DNA of 64,000 bases from Ruegeria sp. THAF33. Lineage in GTDB: Bacteria > Pseudomonadota > Alphaproteobacteria > Rhodobacterales > Rhodobacteraceae. The stretch lies in NCBI RefSeq assembly GCF_009363615.1, contig NZ_CP045384.1:3036501-3100500 (forward strand). The letters are read 5' to 3'. Shown piece by piece: positions 55,561 to 63,005 of this stretch (within the stretch, counting starts at the first letter, position 1; each line of letters opens with the position of its first letter). The notes beneath the pieces were generated by a model. The model did not search any database. It had not been told where the DNA came from and was given only the letters and a program-made list of their open reading frames with translations. The translations under genes and the position numbers were made by a program.

Positions 55561-56021
55561 ACCCGGTCGATCCGTGCTTGGTAGCAGTTGTTCCGCGCCG
55601 ATCTGACGTGAATATAGGCCACGTCCGGGCGGGCAAAAATATCGCTGACTTTTGCGTCGATCTGATCTTTGGGCGTGATTGCGCCGGTGCCATAGACGAT
55701 CCGGTTATCCGGTCCATACCCCTTGATCAGATAGTCGGGTGCACTGGTCAAAATCTCGGGCAGGGCGCCGCCTTCATAGCGCTCGCAAGGCGTTGCGCAC
55801 AGAAAGATCGGCCCTGTTTCAGCGTATGGATGTGGCTCTAAAAAGGGGCGATGCGCCAATATCAGCATCTCTGCGCCTTCGGGAATGTTCTTCAGGCAGT
55901 GGCGACAGGGATTGCCAGCCCCCGACGAAACGGCGCGCTCGGGCGCGGCGCCATATGCATCAGGCTGACCTGCCTGAAGGGCGCGGACTTCGTCAGTGGG
56001 CAGAGCGGTGATCTTGAACAT
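55557..56021 (-). CDS. DUF1203 domain protein
   Basis: A 154-residue cytoplasmic protein of the DUF1203 family, recognisable from CRHCLKNIPEGAEMLILAHRPF, ETGPIFLC, RYEGG and YIHVRSARNNCYQARI. Several Cys residues are conserved but no metal site is proven. Function unknown. The ATG at 56021 has GGAGA upstream, and longer in-frame starts are rejected. It is divergent from dnaE2, so part of its promoter region is shared with the SOS-type promoter there. Confidence 0.88.
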   Translation of the reverse strand: MFKITALPTDEVRALQAGQPDAYGAAPERAVSSGAGNPCRHCLKNIPEGAEMLILAHRPFLEPHPYAETGPIFLCATPCERYEGGALPEILTSAPDYLIKGYGPDNRIVYGTGAITPKDQIDAKVSDIFARPDVAYIHVRSARNNCYQARIDRV

Positions 56022-56100
56022 ATCAGGTCTCCTTTTTCTGCAACCATGCGCGCCTGGCCTGGTCCAGGCGACCCGTTTTCTGCGCAAAGGACTCGAAAAA

Positions 56101-56120
56101 GAACAAAACGTGAATATAAT
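56101..56120 (+). promoter_or_regulatory. LexA-box-like sequence and -10 element of dnaE2
   Basis: GAAC-N7-GAAT (56101-56115) is the reverse complement of the GTTC-N7-GTTC LexA box with one mismatch in the last base. It runs directly into a perfect -10 hexamer TATAAT (56115-56120), 11 bases before the ATG, so a bound repressor would block the polymerase. SOS control of dnaE2 is well known in alphaproteobacteria. Confidence 0.7.
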
Positions 56121-56131
56121 GTGGAATCGCC

Positions 56132-59050
56132 ATGTATGCCGAGCTATCGATCACGTCGAACTTCACCTTCCTCACCGGGGCTTCGCACCCCGAGGAGTAC
56201 ATGGAGCGCGCCGTCACCCTGGGCCTGCCCGCCATCGCCATCGCCGATGACAACTCGGTGGCCGGCATCGCCCGCGCCCATACCCAGGCGCGCGAGATCG
56301 CCCGCAAGGTGCGCGAGCGCCGCGCGTGGGAGGAGCAGAACACGCCCATCGGCCCGCCCTGCCCCGATCACATCCCGAAACCACCCTCGTTCCCGGTGCA
56401 TGCAGTGCCGCGCCTGATCCCGGCGGCGCGGCTGATTTTTACCGATGCCCCGCCCGTCACCGCCCTGCCCATCAACCGGCAGGGCTGGGCCAGCCTGTGC
56501 CGCCTCCTGTCCACCGGACGGCTGCGCGCGGCCAAGGGCGAGTGCATCCTGCACCTGTCCGACCTGTTGGAGTTTTCCGACGGTCTGCACCTGCTACTCT
56601 GGCCACAGGCGGGCCGTCCGAGCGGCGGCGCGAGCGGGTGGCGAACACAGGCGCAACAGCTGACGCGCCGCTTTGCCGGGCGCATGCATCTGCTGATGCA
56701 TCCCCGCTATGACGGGGCGGACACGGCATTTTTCCATTTGTTAGAGACTGAATCGCTTCATCTGGGCCTGCCCACCATCGCCAGCGCCGCACCGATGATG
56801 CATCACGGGTCGCGCCGCCGGCTGGCCGATGTGCTGACCGCGATCCGCCTGCGCCGCAAGGTGGACGATCTGGGCCGCCACGCGCTGGCCAATGGCGAAC
56901 AGCGCCTGCGCTCGGAACCCGAGATGCTGCGCATCTTCAAGGGCTTTGAGGGCGCCGTGGCCCGCGCTTATGCGCTCAGCCAGGAACTCACATTCTCGCT
57001 GGACGAGCTGCGCTATGAATATCCCAGCGAGGGCAGCGACAAGGAAACCCCGACCCAGCGCCTGCATCGGCTGGCGCATGAAGGGTTGAAATGGCGCTAT
57101 CCCGCCGGGGCGTCCGAGAAAGCCCAAAAGATGCTGGCGCATGAACTGACGCTGATCGGCAAGCTGAAATACGAACCCTACTTCTTGACCGTCCGCGACA
57201 TCGTCCATTTCGCCCGCGGCCGCGGGATCCTGTGCCAGGGGCGCGGGTCAGCGGCGAACTCTGTCGTCTGTTTCTGTCTCGGCATCACCGAGGTCAGCCC
57301 CGAGATGGGCACCATGGTGTTCGAACGCTTCGTCTCCGAGGCGCGGGACGAGCCGCCCGACATCGACGTGGATTTCGAACATGAACGCCGCGAAGAGGTG
57401 ATCCAGCACATCTATGAACGCTATGGCCGCCACCGCGCGGGGCTGTGCGCCACGGTGATCCACTATCGCGGCAAGCGCGCCATCCGCGAGGTGGGCCGCG
57501 CCATGGGCCTGACCGAGGACACGATTTCCGCCCTGTCCTCGCAGCTGTGGGGGTTCTTCTCGGCCTCGGGGCTCGAGGCGGAACGGATGCGCGAAATCGG
57601 CCTCGACCCCGAGGATCGCCGCCTGAAACAGACTCTAACATTGGTGCATCAGATCAACGGGTTCCCTCGCCACCTATCCCAGCATGTGGGCGGGTTCATC
57701 ATCACCGAGGGCCGTCTGGACGAGCTGGTGCCCATCGAGAACGCCACCATGGAGGACCGCACCGTCATCTGCTGGGACAAGGATGACATCGATTCCTTGG
57801 GCATCCTCAAGGTCGATGTTCTGAGCCTGGGGATGCTGACCTGCATCCGCAAGGCCTTCGACCTGATCGGCCAGCATCATCAGACCAGCTATACGCTCGC
57901 CACCCTGCCGCCCGAGGACCCGGCGGTCTATGACATGCTGTGCCGCGCGGATTCGGTGGGCGTGTTCCAGGTGGAATCACGTGCGCAGATGAACTTTCTG
58001 CCCCGGATGCGGCCGCGCAATTTCTATGATCTGGTGATCGAGGTCGCCATCATCCGCCCCGGCCCCATCCAGGGCGACATGGTGCATCCCTATATCCGCC
58101 GCCGGAACGGAGAGGAGGAGGTCAGCTTCCCCTCGGACGCACTGGGCGAGGTGCTGGGCAAGACGCTGGGCGTGCCGCTGTTTCAGGAACAGGCGATGCA
58201 GATCGCCATCGTCGGCGCGGGCTTCACCCCCGAACAGGCCGACCGGCTGCGGCGGTCGCTGGCGACCTTCAAGAAGCATGGCAATGTCAGCGAATTCCGC
58301 ACCCTGTTCCTGCGCGGGATGCAGCGCAACGGCTATGACGCCGAATTTGCCGAGCGGTGTTTTTCGCAGATCGAGGGGTTCGGCTCCTACGGCTTCCCCG
58401 AAAGCCACGCGGCCAGCTTTGCGCTGCTGGTCTATGCCAGCGCCTGGATCAAGTGCCACCATCCGGGCATCTTCGCCTGCGCGCTGCTGAACTCGCAACC
58501 GATGGGGTTCTATGCCCCTGCCCAAATCGTGCGCGATGCGCGCGAACATGGCGTGCAGGTGCGCCCGGTCTGCATCAATGCCAGCTTTTGGGACAACGTG
58601 ATGGAGCCCGACGGCCATGGCGGGCTGGCCCTGCGGCTGGGCTTTCGCCAGATCAAGGGCCTCAGCGAGGAGGACGCCAGCTGGCTGACCGCCGCGCGCG
58701 GCAATGGCTATCATCAGGTTGACGACGTCTGGCGCCGCGCGGGCCTTGGCCCCTCGGTGATCGAGCGTCTGGCCGAGGCCGATGCCTTTGCCGCCTGCGG
58801 CCTGACCCGGCGCGAGGCGCTGTGGCAGGCCAAGGCGATCGCCACCGCCAGGCCCCTGCCGCTGTTCGCGCAGGATCTGGAAGGCGAGGCGCTGGACGAG
58901 CCCGCCGCCCATCTGCCCCGGATGTCGCTGGGCGAACAGGTGGTCGAGGATTACGTCGCCACCCGCCTGAGCCTGCGGGCGCATCCCGTGGCTCTGCTGC
59001 GGCACCTGCTGACGCCAGGGCAGCGCGACAATACCACCTCTGTCACATAA
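56132..59050 (+). CDS. dnaE2: Error-prone DNA polymerase III alpha subunit DnaE2 (ImuC), apparently short at the C-terminus
   Basis: Damage-inducible translesion polymerase that works with ImuB. 972 residues: an N-terminal PHP domain (YAELSITSNFTFLTGASHPEE), the palm with the catalytic acids Asp412 and Asp414 (PPDIDVDFEHERR) and Asp562 (LKVDVLSLGML), the fingers, and a helix-hairpin-helix region near 870-900. The family usually has about 1020-1100 residues and ends with an OB-fold segment containing RQRPGTAKG-like sequence; this protein stops after the SLRAHPVALLRHL region and I find no OB remnant in any frame before the next gene. A LexA-box-like site lies just upstream. imuB is 4 kb further on. 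Confidence 0.93.
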   Translation: MYAELSITSNFTFLTGASHPEEYMERAVTLGLPAIAIADDNSVAGIARAHTQAREIARKVRERRAWEEQNTPIGPPCPDHIPKPPSFPVHAVPRLIPAARLIFTDAPPVTALPINRQGWASLCRLLSTGRLRAAKGECILHLSDLLEFSDGLHLLLWPQAGRPSGGASGWRTQAQQLTRRFAGRMHLLMHPRYDGADTAFFHLLETESLHLGLPTIASAAPMMHHGSRRRLADVLTAIRLRRKVDDLGRHALANGEQRLRSEPEMLRIFKGFEGAVARAYALSQELTFSLDELRYEYPSEGSDKETPTQRLHRLAHEGLKWRYPAGASEKAQKMLAHELTLIGKLKYEPYFLTVRDIVHFARGRGILCQGRGSAANSVVCFCLGITEVSPEMGTMVFERFVSEARDEPPDIDVDFEHERREEVIQHIYERYGRHRAGLCATVIHYRGKRAIREVGRAMGLTEDTISALSSQLWGFFSASGLEAERMREIGLDPEDRRLKQTLTLVHQINGFPRHLSQHVGGFIITEGRLDELVPIENATMEDRTVICWDKDDIDSLGILKVDVLSLGMLTCIRKAFDLIGQHHQTSYTLATLPPEDPAVYDMLCRADSVGVFQVESRAQMNFLPRMRPRNFYDLVIEVAIIRPGPIQGDMVHPYIRRRNGEEEVSFPSDALGEVLGKTLGVPLFQEQAMQIAIVGAGFTPEQADRLRRSLATFKKHGNVSEFRTLFLRGMQRNGYDAEFAERCFSQIEGFGSYGFPESHAASFALLVYASAWIKCHHPGIFACALLNSQPMGFYAPAQIVRDAREHGVQVRPVCINASFWDNVMEPDGHGGLALRLGFRQIKGLSEEDASWLTAARGNGYHQVDDVWRRAGLGPSVIERLAEADAFAACGLTRREALWQAKAIATARPLPLFAQDLEGEALDEPAAHLPRMSLGEQVVEDYVATRLSLRAHPVALLRHLLTPGQRDNTTSVT

Positions 59051-59098
59051 CGCCGGAACCGCCTATCTGCCAAAAAACAGAGTCGAAAACAGGCCACC

Positions 59099-59512
59099 AT
59101 GACCAGACCAACCCTTCCGCCGCGCTTTCCCGCGACGCCCGAGCAGATCAACGCACAGGTTCGCGCCTTTTACGCCCGAGTGCGGCAGGACGCGGTACTT
59201 GGCCCGGTATTCGCCAACCATGTCACCGACTGGCCCGCGCATGAGGAAAAGATCGCATCCTTCTGGCGCAACGCCATCCTGTTCGAGCGCAGCTATGACG
59301 GCAACCCGCAGCGGGTGCATATCGAACGACCGGACGTAAAGCCCGAGATGTTCGCCCATTGGCTGGACCTGTTCGAAAAGGTCGCCACCGAGACCCTGCC
59401 TCCGGAAACCGCCACACCATGGGTCGCTCTGGCGCGCCGCATCGGTGTTGGGATGAAGGCCGGGGTGCAATCGGCCCGCCAGCCCAAGGACGCGCCACCG
59501 ATCCTGCGTTGA
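59099..59512 (+). CDS. Group III truncated haemoglobin
   Basis: A 137-residue haem protein of the 2-over-2 globin fold, group III. The likely proximal haem ligand is His87 in KPEMFAHWLDLFE, and RVHIE (His74) and FWRNAILF fit the group. These globins bind oxygen and nitric oxide with high affinity; a role in NO or peroxide chemistry is inferred. It begins 48 bases after dnaE2 on the same strand and might be read through from the SOS promoter. Confidence 0.88.
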   Translation: MTRPTLPPRFPATPEQINAQVRAFYARVRQDAVLGPVFANHVTDWPAHEEKIASFWRNAILFERSYDGNPQRVHIERPDVKPEMFAHWLDLFEKVATETLPPETATPWVALARRIGVGMKAGVQSARQPKDAPPILR

Positions 59513-59647
59513 GCCCACGTCATGGCTGCCTTGCGATGTTAGCGGTAAATTAGGGGCTATGCGGGTCGAGAAAATAGGGTTAGTCAGAGACAAGACAGCC
59601 CCTTTTGCGCTGCCCCTTCACATCGACACATCACCCGAGGCCGACCC

Positions 59648-60586
59648 ATGAGCACTCAGAACACCACCCTCCGGGGTCTTGGCTATGCATTCGCGGGCTT
59701 TGCGGTCTTTGCCACCCATGACGCGCTGATCAAGACGCTGGGCGGGACCTACTCGGTGATGCAGATCATCTTTTTTGCCACGCTGTTTTCCTTTGTCCCG
59801 ATGGCCGTGACGATCTTGACGGACCGGACCACGGGCAACTTTCGGCCGCATCACCCCTGGTTGGTGTTGCTGCGCTCGGGTCTGATGGTCACAGCCATGT
59901 CCTGCGCGTTCTATGCCTTTTCGGTCCTGCCCCTGGCCGAGGTCTATTCGTTGCTGTTTTCTTTCCCGCTGATCGTCACGGTACTGTCGATTCCGATACT
60001 GGGCGAAGTCGTCCGGGCCCAGCGCTGGGCTGCGGTTGGCGTGGGTCTGATCGGGGTGCTGATCGTTCTGCGCCCCGGCGCAACGGATATCACGCTCGGC
60101 CATCTGGCTGCCCTGATGGCCGCATTCTGCAGCGCCTTCGCATCCGTGCTGGTGCGCAAGATCGGGAACGAGGAACGCTCGGCCGTCCTGATCCTGTATC
60201 CGATGCTGCTGGCGATCGTGGTCATGAGCCTGGCCCAACCGGCCGTTTATCAGCCGCCGTCCCTGTTGCATCTGGCCATGATGGCGCTGGTCGGCGTGTT
60301 TTCCGTGATCGCCCAGCACCTGATCATTCTGGCCTATCGGGCTGCGCCCGCCGGTGTCATCGCCCCCAGCCAGTACAGCCAGATCATCTGGGCCACGATA
60401 TTCGGCATGATGTTCTTTGGCGAAACGCCCGACATGTGGGTCGCAGTCGGGGCCAGCATCATCATCGCGTCCGGTGTGTTCGTTGTCTGGCGCGAGAGCC
60501 GGGCCAATGTATCGCCGAACAAGCCGGTTCTGCGTGTCCGCTCGCCGCGTTCCGACACCGGCGCCTCGGCGCGGCCGGGGTCGTAG
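59648..60586 (+). CDS. EamA-family (DMT superfamily) transporter
   Basis: A 312-residue inner-membrane protein with about ten hydrophobic segments in two halves. Family stretches include GFAVFATHDALIKTLGG, FYAFSVLPLAEVYSLLFSFPLIVT and RAAPAGVIAPSQYSQIIWA. GAGG precedes the ATG. It is a different subgroup from the transporter at 48674; this type resembles S-adenosylmethionine or riboflavin/metabolite carriers, but the substrate cannot be told. It is convergent with the NYN gene, eight bases apart. Confidence 0.88.
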   Translation: MSTQNTTLRGLGYAFAGFAVFATHDALIKTLGGTYSVMQIIFFATLFSFVPMAVTILTDRTTGNFRPHHPWLVLLRSGLMVTAMSCAFYAFSVLPLAEVYSLLFSFPLIVTVLSIPILGEVVRAQRWAAVGVGLIGVLIVLRPGATDITLGHLAALMAAFCSAFASVLVRKIGNEERSAVLILYPMLLAIVVMSLAQPAVYQPPSLLHLAMMALVGVFSVIAQHLIILAYRAAPAGVIAPSQYSQIIWATIFGMMFFGETPDMWVAVGASIIIASGVFVVWRESRANVSPNKPVLRVRSPRSDTGASARPGS

Positions 60587-60594
60587 GGCGGCCG

Positions 60595-61323
60595 CTACTG
60601 ATCTTTCAGTCTGATCTTCCGGCCACCGTTTTCGCCTGTTTCCTCGAACTTCCCGGTGGCTCGTACCAAGTCGCTCAGCCGCTTGAAGCCGTAGGTTCGC
60701 GTGTCAAAATCCGGATAGTTCATGCTGAGCTGACTGCCGACCCAGCCAAGGCCCGCCCATCCGTCCGGTTCCTCGGATTTGAGCACGACATTCCGGATCA
60801 ACTGATAAGCATGGTTCAGCTCTTGTTTGGCAGAGGGCTTCTTAGCTTTCTCCGGGGAATCGTTCGCCTGCACCTCCTCCTTTTTGATATTCTCGATGTA
60901 GATGAATCGGTTGCAAGCCGCGACAAAGGCTTTGGGCGTCTTTTCCTCGCCGATCCCGAACACGCTCAACCCTTGTTCTCGGATCCGGCTGGCAAGCCGG
61001 GTAAAGTCGCTGTCTGACGACACCAGTACAAACCCACCGAACCGGCCGGAATGCAATATGTCCATGGCATCAATCACAAGGGCGATATCCCCGGCGTTCT
61101 TGCCAGTGGTATTGGCGAATTGCTGGTGCGGTACGATGGCGTATTCCGCCAGTTTCTCGGCGCTCCAACCCTGCGGCGTGCCGCCCGAGAAATCTCCGTA
61201 GATCCGGCGCAGGCTTGCCTCGCCCAATGTGGCGACTTCTTCGAAGATTTCGGCGACGTGTTTTGCCGGAACATTCTCGGCATCAATCAGAACGGCAAGG
61301 CGTTCTGTGGTGGTGGTGGTCAA
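60595..61323 (-). CDS. NYN-domain RNase-like protein with C-terminal OST-HTH/LOTUS domain
   Basis: A 242-residue cytoplasmic protein. The N-terminal NYN domain (about 8-150) has the acidic residues of PIN-like nucleases: VLIDAENVP, GDIALVIDAMD and FVLVSSDSDFTRL. After a charged linker (about 150-168) comes an OST-HTH/LOTUS-like domain (QLIRNVVLKSE through YGFKRLSDLVRATG), an RNA-binding module. RNA cleavage is the likely activity. It has its own promoter region, separated from adhI by a terminator. Confidence 0.9.
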   Translation of the reverse strand: MTTTTTERLAVLIDAENVPAKHVAEIFEEVATLGEASLRRIYGDFSGGTPQGWSAEKLAEYAIVPHQQFANTTGKNAGDIALVIDAMDILHSGRFGGFVLVSSDSDFTRLASRIREQGLSVFGIGEEKTPKAFVAACNRFIYIENIKKEEVQANDSPEKAKKPSAKQELNHAYQLIRNVVLKSEEPDGWAGLGWVGSQLSMNYPDFDTRTYGFKRLSDLVRATGKFEETGENGGRKIRLKDQ

Positions 61324-61370
61324 TTTAGTCTCTCTATTCAGGTATTTATCAATGCTCTGAAGATAGGAGA

Positions 61371-61398
61371 CAAAAAGGGCGGGTTAAACCCCGCCCTT
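61371..61398 (-). terminator. Intrinsic terminator of the formaldehyde dehydrogenase gene
   Basis: On the minus strand AAGGGCGGG-(6 bases)-CCCGCCCTT forms a 9-bp GC-rich stem followed by TTTTTG, 15 bases beyond the stop of the gene at 61413. A standard intrinsic terminator. Confidence 0.88.
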
Positions 61399-61412
61399 GC
61401 AATTTCTGGTTG

Positions 61413-62525
61413 TCAGTAAATCACCACCGACCGGATGCTTTCGCCCTTGTGCATCAGGTCAAAGCCGGTGTTGATGTCGTCCAGACCCATGGTGTGGGTG
61501 ATCATCGGGTCGATCTCGATCTTCCCTTCCATGTACCAGTCGACGATCTTGGGCACGTCCGTCCGCCCACGTGCGCCGCCGAAAGCGGTGCCGCGCCACG
61601 ACCGGCCGGTGACCAGCTGGAACGGACGGGTCGAGATTTCGGCCCCCGCGGGTGCGACGCCGATGATGATCGACTCACCCCAGCCTTTATGCGCCGATTC
61701 CAGCGCCGCGCGCATCACGCCGACATTGCCTGTTGCATCAAAGGTGTAATCCGCGCCGCCCTTGGTCAGGTTCACCAGATAGGGCACCAGATCGCCCTCG
61801 ACCTCGGACGGGTTGACGAAATCGGTCATGCCGAACTTGGTGGCCATCTCGACCTTGGCGGGGTTCAGGTCGACGCCGACGATCTGATCGGCCCCGGCCA
61901 GACGCAGGCCCTGAATCACGTTCAGACCGATGCCGCCCAGACCGAACACGATGGCGCGGCTGCCGATTTCCACCTTGGCCGTATTGATCACCGCGCCGAT
62001 GCCGGTGGTCACGCCGCAGCCGATATAGCAGATCTTGTCGAACGGCGCGTCCTCGCGCACCCTGGCCAGCGCGATTTCCGGCAGAACCGTGTGGTTCGAG
62101 AAGGTCGAGCAGCCCATGTAGTGCAGGATCGGATCGCCATCCAGCGTCGAAAAGCGCGAGGTGCCGTCGGGCATCAGCCCCTGGCCCTGCGTCTCGCGGA
62201 TGGCCTGGCACAGGTTGGTCTTGGGATGCAGACAGTATTCGCACTCGCGGCATTCAGGCGTGTAGAGCGGGATCACGTGATCGCCCGGCTTCAGGCTGGT
62301 CACACCCGGGCCGACCTCGACCACCACGCCGGCGCCCTCGTGCCCCAGAATGGCCGGGAACAGGCCTTCGGGGTCGGCGCCCGACAGGGTGAATTCATCC
62401 GTATGACAGATGCCAGTGGCCTTGATTTCAACCAGAACCTCGCCCGCCTTTGGGCCTTCAAGGTTCACATCCATCACTTCCAAAGGTTTGCCCGCCTGTA
62501 CGGCGACGGCAGCACGGGTACGCAT
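61413..62525 (-). CDS. frmA: S-(hydroxymethyl)glutathione dehydrogenase (class III alcohol dehydrogenase)
   Basis: Oxidises S-hydroxymethylglutathione to S-formylglutathione, the glutathione-dependent route of formaldehyde detoxification and methylotrophic C1 oxidation; also reduces S-nitrosoglutathione. 370 residues. The catalytic zinc ligands are in GICHTDEF and GHEGAG and the Cys of IGCGVTTG; the structural zinc site is [17 protein letters not shown]; the NAD site is [15 protein letters not shown] precedes the ATG at 62525, and a longer in-frame start is rejected. The S-formylglutathione hydrolase partner is not in the window. In Rhodobacter the gene is called adhI. Confidence 0.95.
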   Translation of the reverse strand: MRTRAAVAVQAGKPLEVMDVNLEGPKAGEVLVEIKATGICHTDEFTLSGADPEGLFPAILGHEGAGVVVEVGPGVTSLKPGDHVIPLYTPECRECEYCLHPKTNLCQAIRETQGQGLMPDGTSRFSTLDGDPILHYMGCSTFSNHTVLPEIALARVREDAPFDKICYIGCGVTTGIGAVINTAKVEIGSRAIVFGLGGIGLNVIQGLRLAGADQIVGVDLNPAKVEMATKFGMTDFVNPSEVEGDLVPYLVNLTKGGADYTFDATGNVGVMRAALESAHKGWGESIIIGVAPAGAEISTRPFQLVTGRSWRGTAFGGARGRTDVPKIVDWYMEGKIEIDPMITHTMGLDDINTGFDLMHKGESIRSVVIY

Positions 62526-62655
62526 GGTACTTATCTCCCTGTCACTTTTGCCCCGACCCTGCGTCAAATACAGGGTGTTTTCAACTGTGCTTTCTTGGCA
62601 GGTTGGCTAATTGTTTGATATTGCAGAAACGACATTGCCAGAATGAGGAGCGCCA

Positions 62656-62943
62656 ATGCACCGTTTTTTACCGATCTTTATCTTTCTGGCGGCCTGCGCA
62701 GACACAAGCGTTCCGCAGGATGTCGCCACCACCTCAGAAGACGCTCCTGTTGATCTGGCATTTTGCAAGGGCGAGCCCTTTGCCGAAACGGTCGGTCAGC
62801 CCGTATCAACGATTCAAGCCGACCTTCCCGAACGGTCTCGTGTTTTGGGCCCGGATGACATCGCCACACAGGATTACCGTATCGACAGGCTGAACGTCTA
62901 TGTGAACGACACCGGTGTTATTCAGCGTCTGACCTGCGGGTAA
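62656..62943 (+). CDS. I78-family peptidase inhibitor, putative lipoprotein
   Basis: A 95-residue exported protein. The N-terminus MHRFLPIFIFLAACADT is a lipoprotein signal with lipobox LAAC (Cys15). The C-terminal half matches inhibitor family I78: VGQPVST, RVLGPDD, TQDYRIDRLNVYVNDTGVI and the final Cys-Gly (RLTCG). It would protect the envelope against serine proteases. GAGGAG precedes the ATG. It is just upstream of the imuB LexA box but is presumably regulated separately. Confidence 0.85.
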   Translation: MHRFLPIFIFLAACADTSVPQDVATTSEDAPVDLAFCKGEPFAETVGQPVSTIQADLPERSRVLGPDDIATQDYRIDRLNVYVNDTGVIQRLTCG

Positions 62944-62973
62944 GCGTGGACTCGGCAGGTGATTCTGAATTAA

Positions 62974-62988
62974 GAACAAAATAAGAAC
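62974..62988 (+). promoter_or_regulatory. LexA (SOS) box upstream of imuB
   Basis: GAAC (62974-62977), seven bases, GAAC (62985-62988): the exact reverse complement of the alphaproteobacterial LexA box GTTC-N7-GTTC. It ends 17 bases before the imuB ATG, so the transcript leader must be very short. SOS control of imuB is established in this class. Confidence 0.8.
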
Positions 62989-63005
62989 ATCAATGATGCC
63001 TGCCG

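Noticed and set aside
36241..56752. Exact 9-mer GTTAGAGAC found three times on the plus strand (near 36241, 41175, 56741)
   Set aside because: All are in coding sequence as Leu-Glu-Thr-type codons; the shorter TTAGAG is not over-represented by my rough count, so no regulatory meaning is supported.
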